Of a stretch of DNA of 25,801 nucleotides, positions 6,221-13,976 are shown one piece after another (the stretch's first letter is position 1; each line of letters begins with the position of its first letter). The notes beneath the pieces were generated by a model. That model saw nothing but the letters and a program-made list of their open reading frames with translations. It ran no database searches and was not told the DNA's origin. The DNA lies in NCBI GenBank assembly GCA_041309605.1, contig JBFYZH010000130.1, forward strand, positions 1-25,801. The letters run 5' to 3'. Origin of the DNA: JALOPX01 sp041309605. GTDB taxonomy: Bacteria > Krumholzibacteriota > Krumholzibacteriia > Krumholzibacteriales > Krumholzibacteriaceae. Both the position numbers and the translations under genes were made by a program.

Positions 6221-7705
6221 TTGAGACTGTTAAAGCTTCTTGAAGGAATGAAAATAGAGACCGTGATCGGAATGCGCGATGTCGAGATCACCGGTATAAC
6301 GACCGACTCCAGGGATGTGAGGAATGGTTACGTCTTCGTTGCGGTCGCCGGCCACAAACTGGACGGCCATGATTTTATCGCTCAAGCCGTGAAAAACGGG
6401 GCTTCGGCGCTTGTCACCTGCAGAAAAGTAGAGGCGGCCATCCCCGTGATAGTGGTCGGGAACGCTTCCATGGCCGAACCGGTTATCGCGAGGAGGTTGT
6501 TCCACGAACCGGACAGATCGCTTCTTCTGGCCGGCATCACGGGGACCAACGGGAAGACCTCGACCGCTTTTCTTCTGCGTTCGGTGTTCGACAAGGCCGC
6601 CGGGCCGGCCGGTTTGATCGGAACGGTCGGGTACGGAACCGGGTCCTCCATGCAATCCTCCGAACGGACCACTCCGGGAGCCTCGGGGTTGTACTCGATA
6701 CTCGGCGGATTCGTCGCCGGGGGATGCAGGTCGGCCGTGATGGAGGTCAGTTCGCACGCCGCCGTTCAGGGAAGGATAACGGGTCTTGAGTTCGACGTCG
6801 GAGTTTTCACCAATATCACGAGGGATCATCTCGACTATCACGGAACACTCGAAAAGTATATCGAGGCGAAGGAGATTTTCGCCAGATCGCTCGATCGGCC
6901 TGGAAGATCGAAGAAGAACGGGACCCTCGTCTACAATACCGATGATATCCATGTCAGGCGTATAGGCGATATGTTCGGCGGCGACAGGATATCCTACGGG
7001 ATCGGCCCGGAGGCGATGGTCAGGGCCGAGAATGCAAGAGCCGATCTCGGCGGGACGTTTTTCACGCTCGCCACCCCGGTCGGCCGGATCGACGTTAATC
7101 TGAAACTTCTCGGCAGGTTCTCGATCTACAACGCGCTCGCCGCGGGGAGCGCGGCCCTCGCCGCGTCGATGGGACTGGAGGATATCAAGGCGGGGCTCGA
7201 AGGCGTGGACGGAGTGCCGGGCAGGTTTCAGGTGATCAGGGAAGGATCCGGCCCGGTCGTCGTGGTCGATTACGCCCACACGCCGGACGCGTTGGAAAAC
7301 CTGCTGCGTTTCTGCAGGGAACTGGAGCCCGGCAGGCTGATAACCGTTTTCGGGTGCGGCGGCGACAGGGACAGGGGAAAGAGACCGATGATGGGAAAGG
7401 TGTCGGTCGAGTACAGCGATATGGTGATCATAACAAGCGATAATCCGAGGACGGAGGACCCCGGGGCGATAATAAACGAGGTGCTCGCCGGCGCGGCGGG
7501 ATCGAAAGTTCCGGTGGACGTCGTCGCCGATCGTTCCGGCGCCATTTCGGCGGCCGTCAGGAAAGCCGGCGAGGGGGATATCGTGGTGATCGCCGGAAAG
7601 GGACACGAGGACTACCAGGAAACATGCGGCGTGAAAATCCATTTCAGCGATGTCGAGGAAGCGGGAAAAGCCTTGCGAGACGTGGAGGTGGGATATCAGG
7701 ACTGA
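6221..7705 (+). CDS. murE: UDP-MurNAc-tripeptide synthetase MurE (meso-DAP type)
   Basis: MurE adds the third residue of the stem peptide in the cytoplasm. The 494-residue protein shows ITTDSRDVRNGYVFVA near residue 26, the ATP-binding GITGTNGKTST (GTNGKT at 108-113), SSHA, FTNITRDHLDYHG, and D407-N-P-R, the motif that recognises meso-diaminopimelate rather than lysine. GHEDYQ lies near the C-terminus. Translation begins at TTG 6221, immediately after the ftsI stop, with GGGAG at 6209-6213 seven bases upstream; no ATG fits the N-terminus. It overlaps the start of murF. The DNPR motif is the best evidence in the window for a meso-DAP peptidoglycan. Confidence 0.96.
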   Translation: MRLLKLLEGMKIETVIGMRDVEITGITTDSRDVRNGYVFVAVAGHKLDGHDFIAQAVKNGASALVTCRKVEAAIPVIVVGNASMAEPVIARRLFHEPDRSLLLAGITGTNGKTSTAFLLRSVFDKAAGPAGLIGTVGYGTGSSMQSSERTTPGASGLYSILGGFVAGGCRSAVMEVSSHAAVQGRITGLEFDVGVFTNITRDHLDYHGTLEKYIEAKEIFARSLDRPGRSKKNGTLVYNTDDIHVRRIGDMFGGDRISYGIGPEAMVRAENARADLGGTFFTLATPVGRIDVNLKLLGRFSIYNALAAGSAALAASMGLEDIKAGLEGVDGVPGRFQVIREGSGPVVVVDYAHTPDALENLLRFCRELEPGRLITVFGCGGDRDRGKRPMMGKVSVEYSDMVIITSDNPRTEDPGAIINEVLAGAAGSKVPVDVVADRSGAISAAVRKAGEGDIVVIAGKGHEDYQETCGVKIHFSDVEEAGKALRDVEVGYQD

Positions 7706-9095
7706 GATCTCATGGGTCGCCGAAGTTCTGGGAAAAGCGGGGTACGACAAGGCGGGCGCCCCGGTCGACGGAGTGTGCACCGATTCGAGGGGCGAATGCG
7801 GGAATAAGATCTTTTTTGCGCTGACCGGCGCCACCGGCGACGGTCACGATTACCTGGAAGAAGCGGTTTCCCGCGGCGCGGCGGCGCTGGTCGTGGAGAA
7901 GAGACGCATAAAGGAAGCGGTCCCGGTCGCGGGGGGGCTTCCCGTCATCGATGTCGACGACACGTTGAAAGCGTTGCAGCGGCTCTCATCCGCGTGGCGC
8001 GACAGGGTGGCGCCCAGGGTCATAGGCATCACCGGAAGTGTGGGAAAGACGGGGACGAAGGAACTTATCGCGGCCGTCCTCGCGAGCAGATACAGGGTCC
8101 ACGCGACGAGGGGCAATTACAACAATCATATCGGAGTCCCGCTGACCCTGCTTTCAATGCCCGAAGATACCGAAATGCTCGTGGTCGAGATGGGGGCAAG
8201 CGGCAAAAACGAGATCGGGCTTCTCGCCTCGATCGCCAGGCCGGAAACGGGGATCATCACCAACATCGCCCCGGGACATCTGGAAAGTTTCGGTTCGATA
8301 AAAGGGGTGGCCAGGGCGAAGGCCGAGCTGGTCGAGAGCCTTCCCGGCGACGGCGCCGCCGTGCTCCCGGCCGACGACGAGTTCTTTGCCTTCCTGAAAG
8401 AGCGTACGGGGTCAAGGGTACTGTCGTTCGGTTTCTCGCAGCAGGCGGATTTCAGGCCGATCGATATCGAAAAAAAGGAGGAGATGGGATACACATTCCG
8501 GCTCGCCGGCGTGAGTATGGAAACACGCAGATATGGAAGGCATCATCTCCTGAACGCGGCCGCCGTCGTCGCGGCGGCTTCCCTCTACGGAATGAGCCCC
8601 GATGAAGCCGCTCCCGTCATAGCCGCCGCGGAAACGGTCGGAGGGAGAGGTTCCGTATACGATATCGCCGGGATCATCTTTGTAGACGACTCGTACAACT
8701 CCAATCCGGCCTCCCTGAAATCAGCCATAGACGCTTTCATGGAAATGCCCGTGAACGGCAAAAGATGGCTTGTGCTGGGCGACATGCTCGAACTCGGCGA
8801 GGCGGGAATGGAACTGCACGAACAGATGGGGGTCTATTGCGGGAAAGCGGGCGTCGACGGGCTGCTCACGCTCGGACGGCATACGGTGGAACTGAACAGA
8901 GCGGCGGCCGAACAGCGCAGGGCGCCGGCCGATATCAGCCATTTCGTCGACACGGCCAGGCTCGCCGCGTATCTCGATTCTTTTCTCGCCGAAGGCGACT
9001 GTGTCCTGGTCAAGGGATCAAGGAGCATGCACATGGAGAACGTCATTGAGGAGATCGCGGCTCTGCGAAAGACCGGAAAAAGGATGGTGTGCTGA
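7650..9095 (+). CDS. murF: UDP-MurNAc-tripeptide D-alanyl-D-alanine ligase MurF (start unresolved)
   Basis: MurF joins D-Ala-D-Ala to the UDP-MurNAc-tripeptide. Motifs are VCTDSRGECGNKIFFAL, the ATP-binding GITGSVGKTGTKE, RGNYNNHIGVPLTLL, VVEMGAS, ITNIAPGHLESFGS, DDSYNSNPASLKSA and LGDMLELG. The coordinate is the only ATG/GTG/TTG that keeps the N-terminal domain whole, but it overlaps murE by 56 bases and has no ribosome-binding site. The family-like N-terminus (RTEISWVAEVLG) begins about 16 codons later. There, an ATC at 7695 stands six bases after GGAGG (7684-7688), giving a 466-residue product. I think initiation near 7695 is more likely, by a rare non-canonical codon or because the base call is wrong. 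The 3' end overlaps mraY by one base (TGATG). Confidence 0.93.
   Translation: MSRKREKPCETWRWDIRTEISWVAEVLGKAGYDKAGAPVDGVCTDSRGECGNKIFFALTGATGDGHDYLEEAVSRGAAALVVEKRRIKEAVPVAGGLPVIDVDDTLKALQRLSSAWRDRVAPRVIGITGSVGKTGTKELIAAVLASRYRVHATRGNYNNHIGVPLTLLSMPEDTEMLVVEMGASGKNEIGLLASIARPETGIITNIAPGHLESFGSIKGVARAKAELVESLPGDGAAVLPADDEFFAFLKERTGSRVLSFGFSQQADFRPIDIEKKEEMGYTFRLAGVSMETRRYGRHHLLNAAAVVAAASLYGMSPDEAAPVIAAAETVGGRGSVYDIAGIIFVDDSYNSNPASLKSAIDAFMEMPVNGKRWLVLGDMLELGEAGMELHEQMGVYCGKAGVDGLLTLGRHTVELNRAAAEQRRAPADISHFVDTARLAAYLDSFLAEGDCVLVKGSRSMHMENVIEEIAALRKTGKRMVC
7684..7688 (+). promoter_or_regulatory. Strong Shine-Dalgarno site inside murE, before the probable murF start
   Basis: GGAGG is followed by TGGGAT and then ATC at 7695, which is in the murF frame and at the position expected from family alignment. 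The spacing of six bases is ideal. No ATG, GTG or TTG occurs in that frame near this site, so the site argues for initiation at ATC (or at a miscalled base) rather than at the distant ATG 7650. Confidence 0.5.
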
Positions 9096-10180
9096 TGCTG
9101 TACCATCTCCTCTATCCCCTCAAGGAATATTTCTTCGCGTTCAACGTGTTCCGCTACATCACCTTCAGGGCGGCGTACGCGACCGTGACCGCGCTTCTCA
9201 TATGCTTCATATTCGGGCCGAAGCTGATACGCTGGCTGACCAGGCTCCAGATCGGCGAAAGAATCAAAAAGGAGGCGCCCGAAAGGCACGGTGAAAAGGC
9301 CGGGACCCCGACGATGGGCGGCGTTCTGATCATCGCCGCGATCGTGGTGCCGACCCTGCTCTGGTCGAATCTTGCCAACCACTACGTGCAGGTCGCCCTT
9401 GTCGTGACCGTCTGGACGGGTCTGATCGGGTTCCTCGACGATTACCTCAGCGTGGTAAAGAAGAGAGACAAGGGACTTATCGGCCGGTACAAGATTCTGG
9501 GCCAGTTGATATTCGGCGGGGCTCTCGGCGCCTACCTCGTGACCAATCCTCTGGTCAGCCACGGGATGACGTCGACCGCCGTGCCTTTTTTCAAGGATCT
9601 CTATATTAATTGGGGATTTTTTTACGTTCCGCTGGTGATGCTCGTGATCACGGGGACCTCCAATGCCGTGAATCTCACCGACGGACTCGACGGACTGGCG
9701 ACCGGTATCGCCGCATTCTGCTTTCTGGCTTTCGCGTTACTGGCCTATCTCGGCGGTAACAGAGTCTTCTCGGGGTACCTGAACATCTTCTACCAGGAGG
9801 GGGCCGGGGAGCTGACGATCTACTGCATGTCGGTGGTCGGCGCGGCGCTCGGGTTCCTCTGGTTCAATACTCATCCAGCCCGGATCTTCATGGGCGATAC
9901 CGGATCGCTGGCTCTCGGCGGGGCACTCGGAACCATAGCGGTGCTTTTAAAGAGCGAACTGCTTCTGATCGTGATAGGCGGCGTATACGTCGCGGAGGCC
10001 CTCTCGGTGATCATACAGGTCGGTTCGTTCAGGATGACCGGCAGAAGGGTCTTCAGGATGGCTCCTCTCCACCATCATTTCGAACTGCTGGGGTGGAGCG
10101 AGAGCCAGATAGTGGTGAGGTTCTGGATCGTGGCGGCGCTGTTTCTGCTTCTTGCCATGAGCACGCTGAAGCTGCGCTGA
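9095..10180 (+). CDS. mraY: Phospho-N-acetylmuramoyl-pentapeptide transferase MraY
   Basis: MraY is the polytopic membrane enzyme that transfers phospho-MurNAc-pentapeptide to undecaprenyl phosphate, forming lipid I. The 361-residue protein has the family start MLYHLLYPL and FNVFRYITFRA, then GTPTMGG, the catalytic Asp pair in FLDDYLSVVKKRDKGL, TSNAVNLTDGLDGLATG, NTHPARIFMGDTGSLALGG and MAPLHHHFELLGWSE. About ten hydrophobic segments are visible. ATG 9095 overlaps the murF stop by one base, with AAGGA at 9080-9084 ten bases upstream. A GTG at 9089 would add two residues and is less likely. It is followed by the largest gap in the operon (54 bases), which contains a hairpin. Confidence 0.97.
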   Translation: MLYHLLYPLKEYFFAFNVFRYITFRAAYATVTALLICFIFGPKLIRWLTRLQIGERIKKEAPERHGEKAGTPTMGGVLIIAAIVVPTLLWSNLANHYVQVALVVTVWTGLIGFLDDYLSVVKKRDKGLIGRYKILGQLIFGGALGAYLVTNPLVSHGMTSTAVPFFKDLYINWGFFYVPLVMLVITGTSNAVNLTDGLDGLATGIAAFCFLAFALLAYLGGNRVFSGYLNIFYQEGAGELTIYCMSVVGAALGFLWFNTHPARIFMGDTGSLALGGALGTIAVLLKSELLLIVIGGVYVAEALSVIIQVGSFRMTGRRVFRMAPLHHHFELLGWSESQIVVRFWIVAALFLLLAMSTLKLR

Positions 10181-10214
10181 AAAACGGAAACGGACCGCGC
10201 GGAGCGGCCGTTTT
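10181..10214 (+). terminator. Hairpin with short T-run between mraY and murD (possible attenuator)
   Basis: Directly after the mraY stop, AAACGG (10188-10193) pairs with CCGTTT (10208-10213). CCGC (10195-10198) pairs inside it with GCGG (10204-10207) around a 5-base loop, leaving one bulged A. An alternative register pairs AAAACGG (10181-10187) with CCGTTTT (10208-10214). The right arm ends in TTTT. The shape is that of a weak intrinsic terminator, but the operon continues beyond it. Partial termination, RNA processing or mRNA stabilisation are possible roles. Confidence 0.4.
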
Positions 10215-10234
10215 GAAAGGCAGCGGTTACCTGA

Positions 10235-11584
10235 ATGGGAAACGGAACTGGAAAAAGGATCATCGTTTTCGGGATGGCGAGAAGCGGCATCGCGGCGGCG
10301 AGGCTTCTTCGATCGAAAGGGCGCGATGTGGTCTGCTCGGATGAGAACACATCGGTCGGGATGCCGGGGGATCTTTCCGGCGCGAGCCTGGTGTCGGGGG
10401 AGTTTTCGCCCGGCCTGCTCGACGGCGCGGCCGAGGTCGTCATAAGTCCTGGAGTGTCCAGGGAGCATCCGCTGATGGCCGAAGCGGCCTCGAGGGGTAT
10501 CCCGGTGATAAGCGAACTCGAGCTGGCGTTCAGATACGCCGTCGCGCCGGTCATAGCGGTCACGGGAACGAACGGCAAATCGACGACTGTTACGATGATC
10601 GGAGAGATATTGAAAGCCGCCGGAAAGGATACGATCGTGGCCGGGAACGTCGGGGTTCCTTTCAGCGGCGTCGCCGGGGCGCTCGGGCCGGACGGTTTTT
10701 TCGTCATCGAAGTGAGCAGTTTCCAGCTGGAGGCGATAAAGGGATTTCACCCGGTATCGGCGGGTATCCTGAACCTGACGCCCGACCATCTCGACCGGTA
10801 CGGAAGCCTCGACGAATATTACGGATTGAAGGAAAGGATCATGAGCAACTGCACGGAGAACGACAACTTCTTCTATAACGCGGAAGACGGCGCCTGCGAC
10901 GCGATCTCATCGCGTTTCCCGGGAATGCTGTCGCCCTTTTCCTCCGTGAGGGCAGTCGCCGGAGGGGCGTACCTCGATGGCGACCATCTTGTCAGGGTAA
11001 ATGCGGAAGGGGGAACAGAATCGATCATCGGCAGGCGCGACCTGGGAGTGATAGGGATCCACAACGTGGAGAACGCGCTTGCGGCGCTCGCTTCCCTGCA
11101 GGGCCTCGACGTGCCGGCGGAAGCGTGCCGCCGGGCTCTGTCCGGTTTCAGGGGTCTGGAACACCGGATGGAAAAAGTGGCCGTCATATCGGGTGTGACA
11201 TATTACAACGATTCAAAGGCCACAAACGTCGAAGCCGCCGTGAAGAGCCTGTCGGGACTGGACGGTCCCGTCGTGCTGATAGCCGGCGGGTACGACAAGG
11301 GGAGCGATTACAGGAAATTTTCCGAAATACTCCCGGGGATCAAAGCCGTGGTCACGATCGGAAAGGCGGCGCCTCTTATCGAAAAGGCCCTCGATGGAAA
11401 GGTTTCGATGGAGAGGGCCGGATCGATGATGGACGCTGTGGAGAAAGCCTCCCGCCTGGCCGGGCCGGGCGACCTGGTCGTGCTTTCTCCGGCCTGCGCG
11501 AGTTTCGACATGTTCAGGAATTTCGAACACAGGGGCGAAGTTTTCAGGGAATGCGTACTTGGAACGGGGGGCGGACAGGATTGA
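10235..11584 (+). CDS. murD: UDP-MurNAc-L-alanine:D-glutamate ligase MurD
   Basis: MurD adds D-glutamate to UDP-MurNAc-L-Ala in the cytoplasm. The 449-residue protein starts with a nucleotide-fold domain (RIIVFGMARSGIAAARLL) and a VISPGV segment. It then has the Mur ligase ATP site AVTGTNGKSTTV near residue 110, GNVGVPF, EVSSFQLE, LNLTPDHLDRYGS, HRMEKV, YYNDSKATN and a C-terminal VVLSPACASFDMF. The ATG at 10235 is preceded directly by an in-frame TGA, so no longer form exists. The Shine-Dalgarno candidate (GAAAGG) is rather distant, so expression may depend on coupling or on RNA structure in the gap before it. Its stop overlaps the ftsW start by 4 bases. Confidence 0.96.
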   Translation: MGNGTGKRIIVFGMARSGIAAARLLRSKGRDVVCSDENTSVGMPGDLSGASLVSGEFSPGLLDGAAEVVISPGVSREHPLMAEAASRGIPVISELELAFRYAVAPVIAVTGTNGKSTTVTMIGEILKAAGKDTIVAGNVGVPFSGVAGALGPDGFFVIEVSSFQLEAIKGFHPVSAGILNLTPDHLDRYGSLDEYYGLKERIMSNCTENDNFFYNAEDGACDAISSRFPGMLSPFSSVRAVAGGAYLDGDHLVRVNAEGGTESIIGRRDLGVIGIHNVENALAALASLQGLDVPAEACRRALSGFRGLEHRMEKVAVISGVTYYNDSKATNVEAAVKSLSGLDGPVVLIAGGYDKGSDYRKFSEILPGIKAVVTIGKAAPLIEKALDGKVSMERAGSMMDAVEKASRLAGPGDLVVLSPACASFDMFRNFEHRGEVFRECVLGTGGGQD

Positions 11585-12759
11585 ACACGTACCCGAAATA
11601 CGATATAAACCTCTTTTTCATCACCTTCCTCCTCGTGGCGCTGGGGCTGATCATGGTTTTTTCGGCGAGCCAGGTGATAGCCAGGGAACAGTTCAGCTCA
11701 TCGTTCTTCTTCATACAGAGACACGCGATAAGAGTGGCGCTCGGAATCTGCTGCCTGCTCGTGTTCATGAAGATACCCTTCGGCGTCTACAGGAAGGTGG
11801 CGGTGTACATGCTCATCGTTTCCATAATACTTCTGGCCGCGATATTCATATGGGGCAGGGAAGTAAGGGGAGCGAACCGCTGGCTGCACGTGTTCAATTT
11901 CATGCTTCAGCCCGTCGAAGTTGCAAGATACGCGCTGATAATTTTCCTGTCCGCAAGGATAACGGACGTAAAACGGAGGATCACCGATCTGAAACATGGA
12001 TTCCTGCCGCTGATGGCGGTGGTCATCCTCGTGGCGGTGCTCATCGGGTTTCAGCCCAATCTAAGCAACGCGATACTGATCGTCCTGCTTTCCCTGACCA
12101 TGATGTTCATCGGCGGATGCAGGATTCGCCACATAGTTTCGTTCGGCGCGGCGATAGCCGCCGCCGGCGTTCCGCTGCTGTACAGTTTTCCACACGTGCG
12201 CGAAAGGTTCTCGGTGTTTTTCGACAAGGGGGCGGACCTTCAGGGACAGGGGTGGCACGTGAACCAGTCCCTGATAGCCCTGGGCTCCGGATTCATCTTC
12301 GGCTGCGGTCCGGGAAGAGGGCATCAGAAGTACAATTTCCTGCCTGACGCGCATACCGATTTCATCTATTCGATAATCGGGGAGGAACTCGGGCTTCTGG
12401 GGACGGTATCCGTGCTCGTTCTTTTCGTCATGCTTTTCAACAGGGCGCTGAGGGTGGCGAAAAGAGCTCCGAATTCCTTCGGATTTCTTCTTGCCGCAGG
12501 GATCGGGCTTTCGATCTTCTCGACGGCGATAATCAATATTTCGATGACCCTCGGCCTGATTCCCGTCGCGGGTCTTCCACTTCCGTTCGTGAGTTATGGG
12601 GGGTCCTCGCTGATCACTTCGATGTCCGCGGTGGGGATCCTCCTCAGCATATCCTCGAAGGGCCGCGACAAGCAGGGCTTGAAGAGGCCGGGTTCCGGCG
12701 ACAGGAACGCGTGCGGCGTCTATGCCAAGCGGCGTGAGCCGAAAGAGATGGTCTGGTAA
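11581..12759 (+). CDS. ftsW: Septal peptidoglycan polymerase FtsW
   Basis: FtsW is a SEDS-family glycosyltransferase that polymerises lipid II at the septum in partnership with the FtsI-type PBP. The 392-residue polytopic protein shows GLIMVFSASQVIA in the first helix, FQPNLSNAILI, the long extracytoplasmic loop with GFIFGCGPGRGHQKYNFL, DAHTDFIYSIIGEELG, and PFVSYGGSSLI near the end. About ten hydrophobic segments are visible. The start is TTG at 11581, overlapping the murD stop by 4 bases. It is chosen because the family begins just before the first helix; the open frame farther upstream is a shadow of murD, and an ATG at 11551 has no usable ribosome-binding site. The C-terminal 40 residues are polar and cytoplasmic. 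Confidence 0.94.
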   Translation: MNTYPKYDINLFFITFLLVALGLIMVFSASQVIAREQFSSSFFFIQRHAIRVALGICCLLVFMKIPFGVYRKVAVYMLIVSIILLAAIFIWGREVRGANRWLHVFNFMLQPVEVARYALIIFLSARITDVKRRITDLKHGFLPLMAVVILVAVLIGFQPNLSNAILIVLLSLTMMFIGGCRIRHIVSFGAAIAAAGVPLLYSFPHVRERFSVFFDKGADLQGQGWHVNQSLIALGSGFIFGCGPGRGHQKYNFLPDAHTDFIYSIIGEELGLLGTVSVLVLFVMLFNRALRVAKRAPNSFGFLLAAGIGLSIFSTAIINISMTLGLIPVAGLPLPFVSYGGSSLITSMSAVGILLSISSKGRDKQGLKRPGSGDRNACGVYAKRREPKEMVW

Positions 12760-13976
12760 TGGAAAAGACCTTGAAAGTCATGTTCGCGGGTGGAGGCACC
12801 GGGGGGCACGTTTATCCGGCCCTCGCGGTGGCAGAGGCTCTCTCGGGTCGTCACGCCGGCTTCGAGGCGCTTTTCATAGGGACAAGGGCGGGACTTGAGG
12901 CGAAGGTCGTGCCCGAATCGGGAAACAGGATAATCTTCATCTCTTCGCGCGGTGTCAGGGGGCGCGGGGTGACCGGAAAGATCAGGACCATGTTCAGCAT
13001 CGCGGCCGGTATCGTGAAATCGTCGGTGATCATCATGCGGTTCAAACCGGACCTTGTCTTCGGATCGGGAGGCTATGCCAGCGTCGCGGCCGTCTTCGCG
13101 GCTCTGCTTCTCGGGCGAAGGGTCGTCATCCAGGAGCAGAACTCTGTCCCGGGACTGGCCAACAGGTTCCTCGCACGCCGGGCCGAAAGGATCTATCTCG
13201 GCTTCAGGGATGCCGCCGCTTACTTCGGCAAACGAAAAGGGATCGTCTTTACGGGCAATCCGTTAAGGCGGGATATAGCGGAAATGATCGGACCGCAGAT
13301 GCCCCCGGCCGGGAAACGCGGCAAAGCCCGGGAATCCTTCGGCCTGTCGCAAGACAAGCCCGTGCTGCTGGTCTTCGGCGGAAGCCAGGGAGCGCGGACC
13401 CTCAACAGGGCGGCGGCCGGATACCTGATGGCCAGCGAAAACGTACAGGGGATCGTTCAGACGGGCCGAAGGGACTATGCGGAGATGAAGGCTTCGCTCT
13501 CCGCCGCGGGATCCAGGGTTTTCGTGACGGAGTACATATCGAACATCAACAGCGCCTACATGGCGGCCGACGCGGCGCTGGCCCGTTCGGGCGCTCTGAG
13601 CGTTTCTGAACTCGCAGCCGTCGGGCTGCCGTGCGTCCTGGTCCCCTATCCGTTCTCCGCCGACGACCACCAGACCGGTAACGCTCTCGTTCTGGCCCGC
13701 GCGGGCGGCGCCGTCATAATAAGTGACGGCGATCTGGACGCCACGACTCTCGAGGGCGCCCTGTCCGGGATGATCCATGATCCCGGCGTACTCTCGAAAA
13801 TGAGAGAGTCGCTTCGCACGGTCTACGTGGCCGACTCCGCCGTAAAGATTGCATCCGATATAGAGGGACTTCTCGAGATGGTTCCCTGTTCAGACCGTGG
13901 GGGCGCGAGGCCGGGTCGCGCGGAGCGGGCAGGCGGCGAAGAACGAGGAAGGAACGGGCAATGCTCGGTAAAGTGA
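12759..13976 (+). CDS. murG: UDP-GlcNAc--lipid I GlcNAc transferase MurG
   Basis: MurG is a membrane-associated GT-B glycosyltransferase that converts lipid I to lipid II on the cytoplasmic face. The 405-residue protein has FAGGGTGGHVYPALAVAEAL at residues 9-28, FGSGGYAS, QEQNSVPGLANR, FTGNPLRRD, VFGGSQGARTLNRAA, a YMAADAALARSGALSVSELAAVGLPCVLVPYP acceptor and donor region (described here in two runs: YMAADAALARSGA and VSELAAVGLPCVLVPYP) and DDHQTGNALVL. Its ATG shares one base with the ftsW stop (TAATG). After the conserved domain it carries about 30 extra residues rich in Gly, Arg, Ala and Glu. That tail coincides with DNA holding the murC ribosome-binding site and overlaps the murC start by 16 bases. 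Confidence 0.96.
   Translation: MEKTLKVMFAGGGTGGHVYPALAVAEALSGRHAGFEALFIGTRAGLEAKVVPESGNRIIFISSRGVRGRGVTGKIRTMFSIAAGIVKSSVIIMRFKPDLVFGSGGYASVAAVFAALLLGRRVVIQEQNSVPGLANRFLARRAERIYLGFRDAAAYFGKRKGIVFTGNPLRRDIAEMIGPQMPPAGKRGKARESFGLSQDKPVLLVFGGSQGARTLNRAAAGYLMASENVQGIVQTGRRDYAEMKASLSAAGSRVFVTEYISNINSAYMAADAALARSGALSVSELAAVGLPCVLVPYPFSADDHQTGNALVLARAGGAVIISDGDLDATTLEGALSGMIHDPGVLSKMRESLRTVYVADSAVKIASDIEGLLEMVPCSDRGGARPGRAERAGGEERGRNGQCSVK

Noticed and set aside
6230..7834. Long open frame on the - strand (534 codons) opposite murE
   Set aside because: The translation has no recognisable domain and is rich in Arg, His, Gly and Pro. It is the usual antisense shadow of GC-rich coding DNA, and murE on the + strand has all family motifs.
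11125..11580. Possible 152-residue N-terminal extension of FtsW inside murD
   Set aside because: The extension is basic, low-complexity and out of frame with murD. FtsW normally starts just before its first helix, and TTG 11581 fits the coupled junction.
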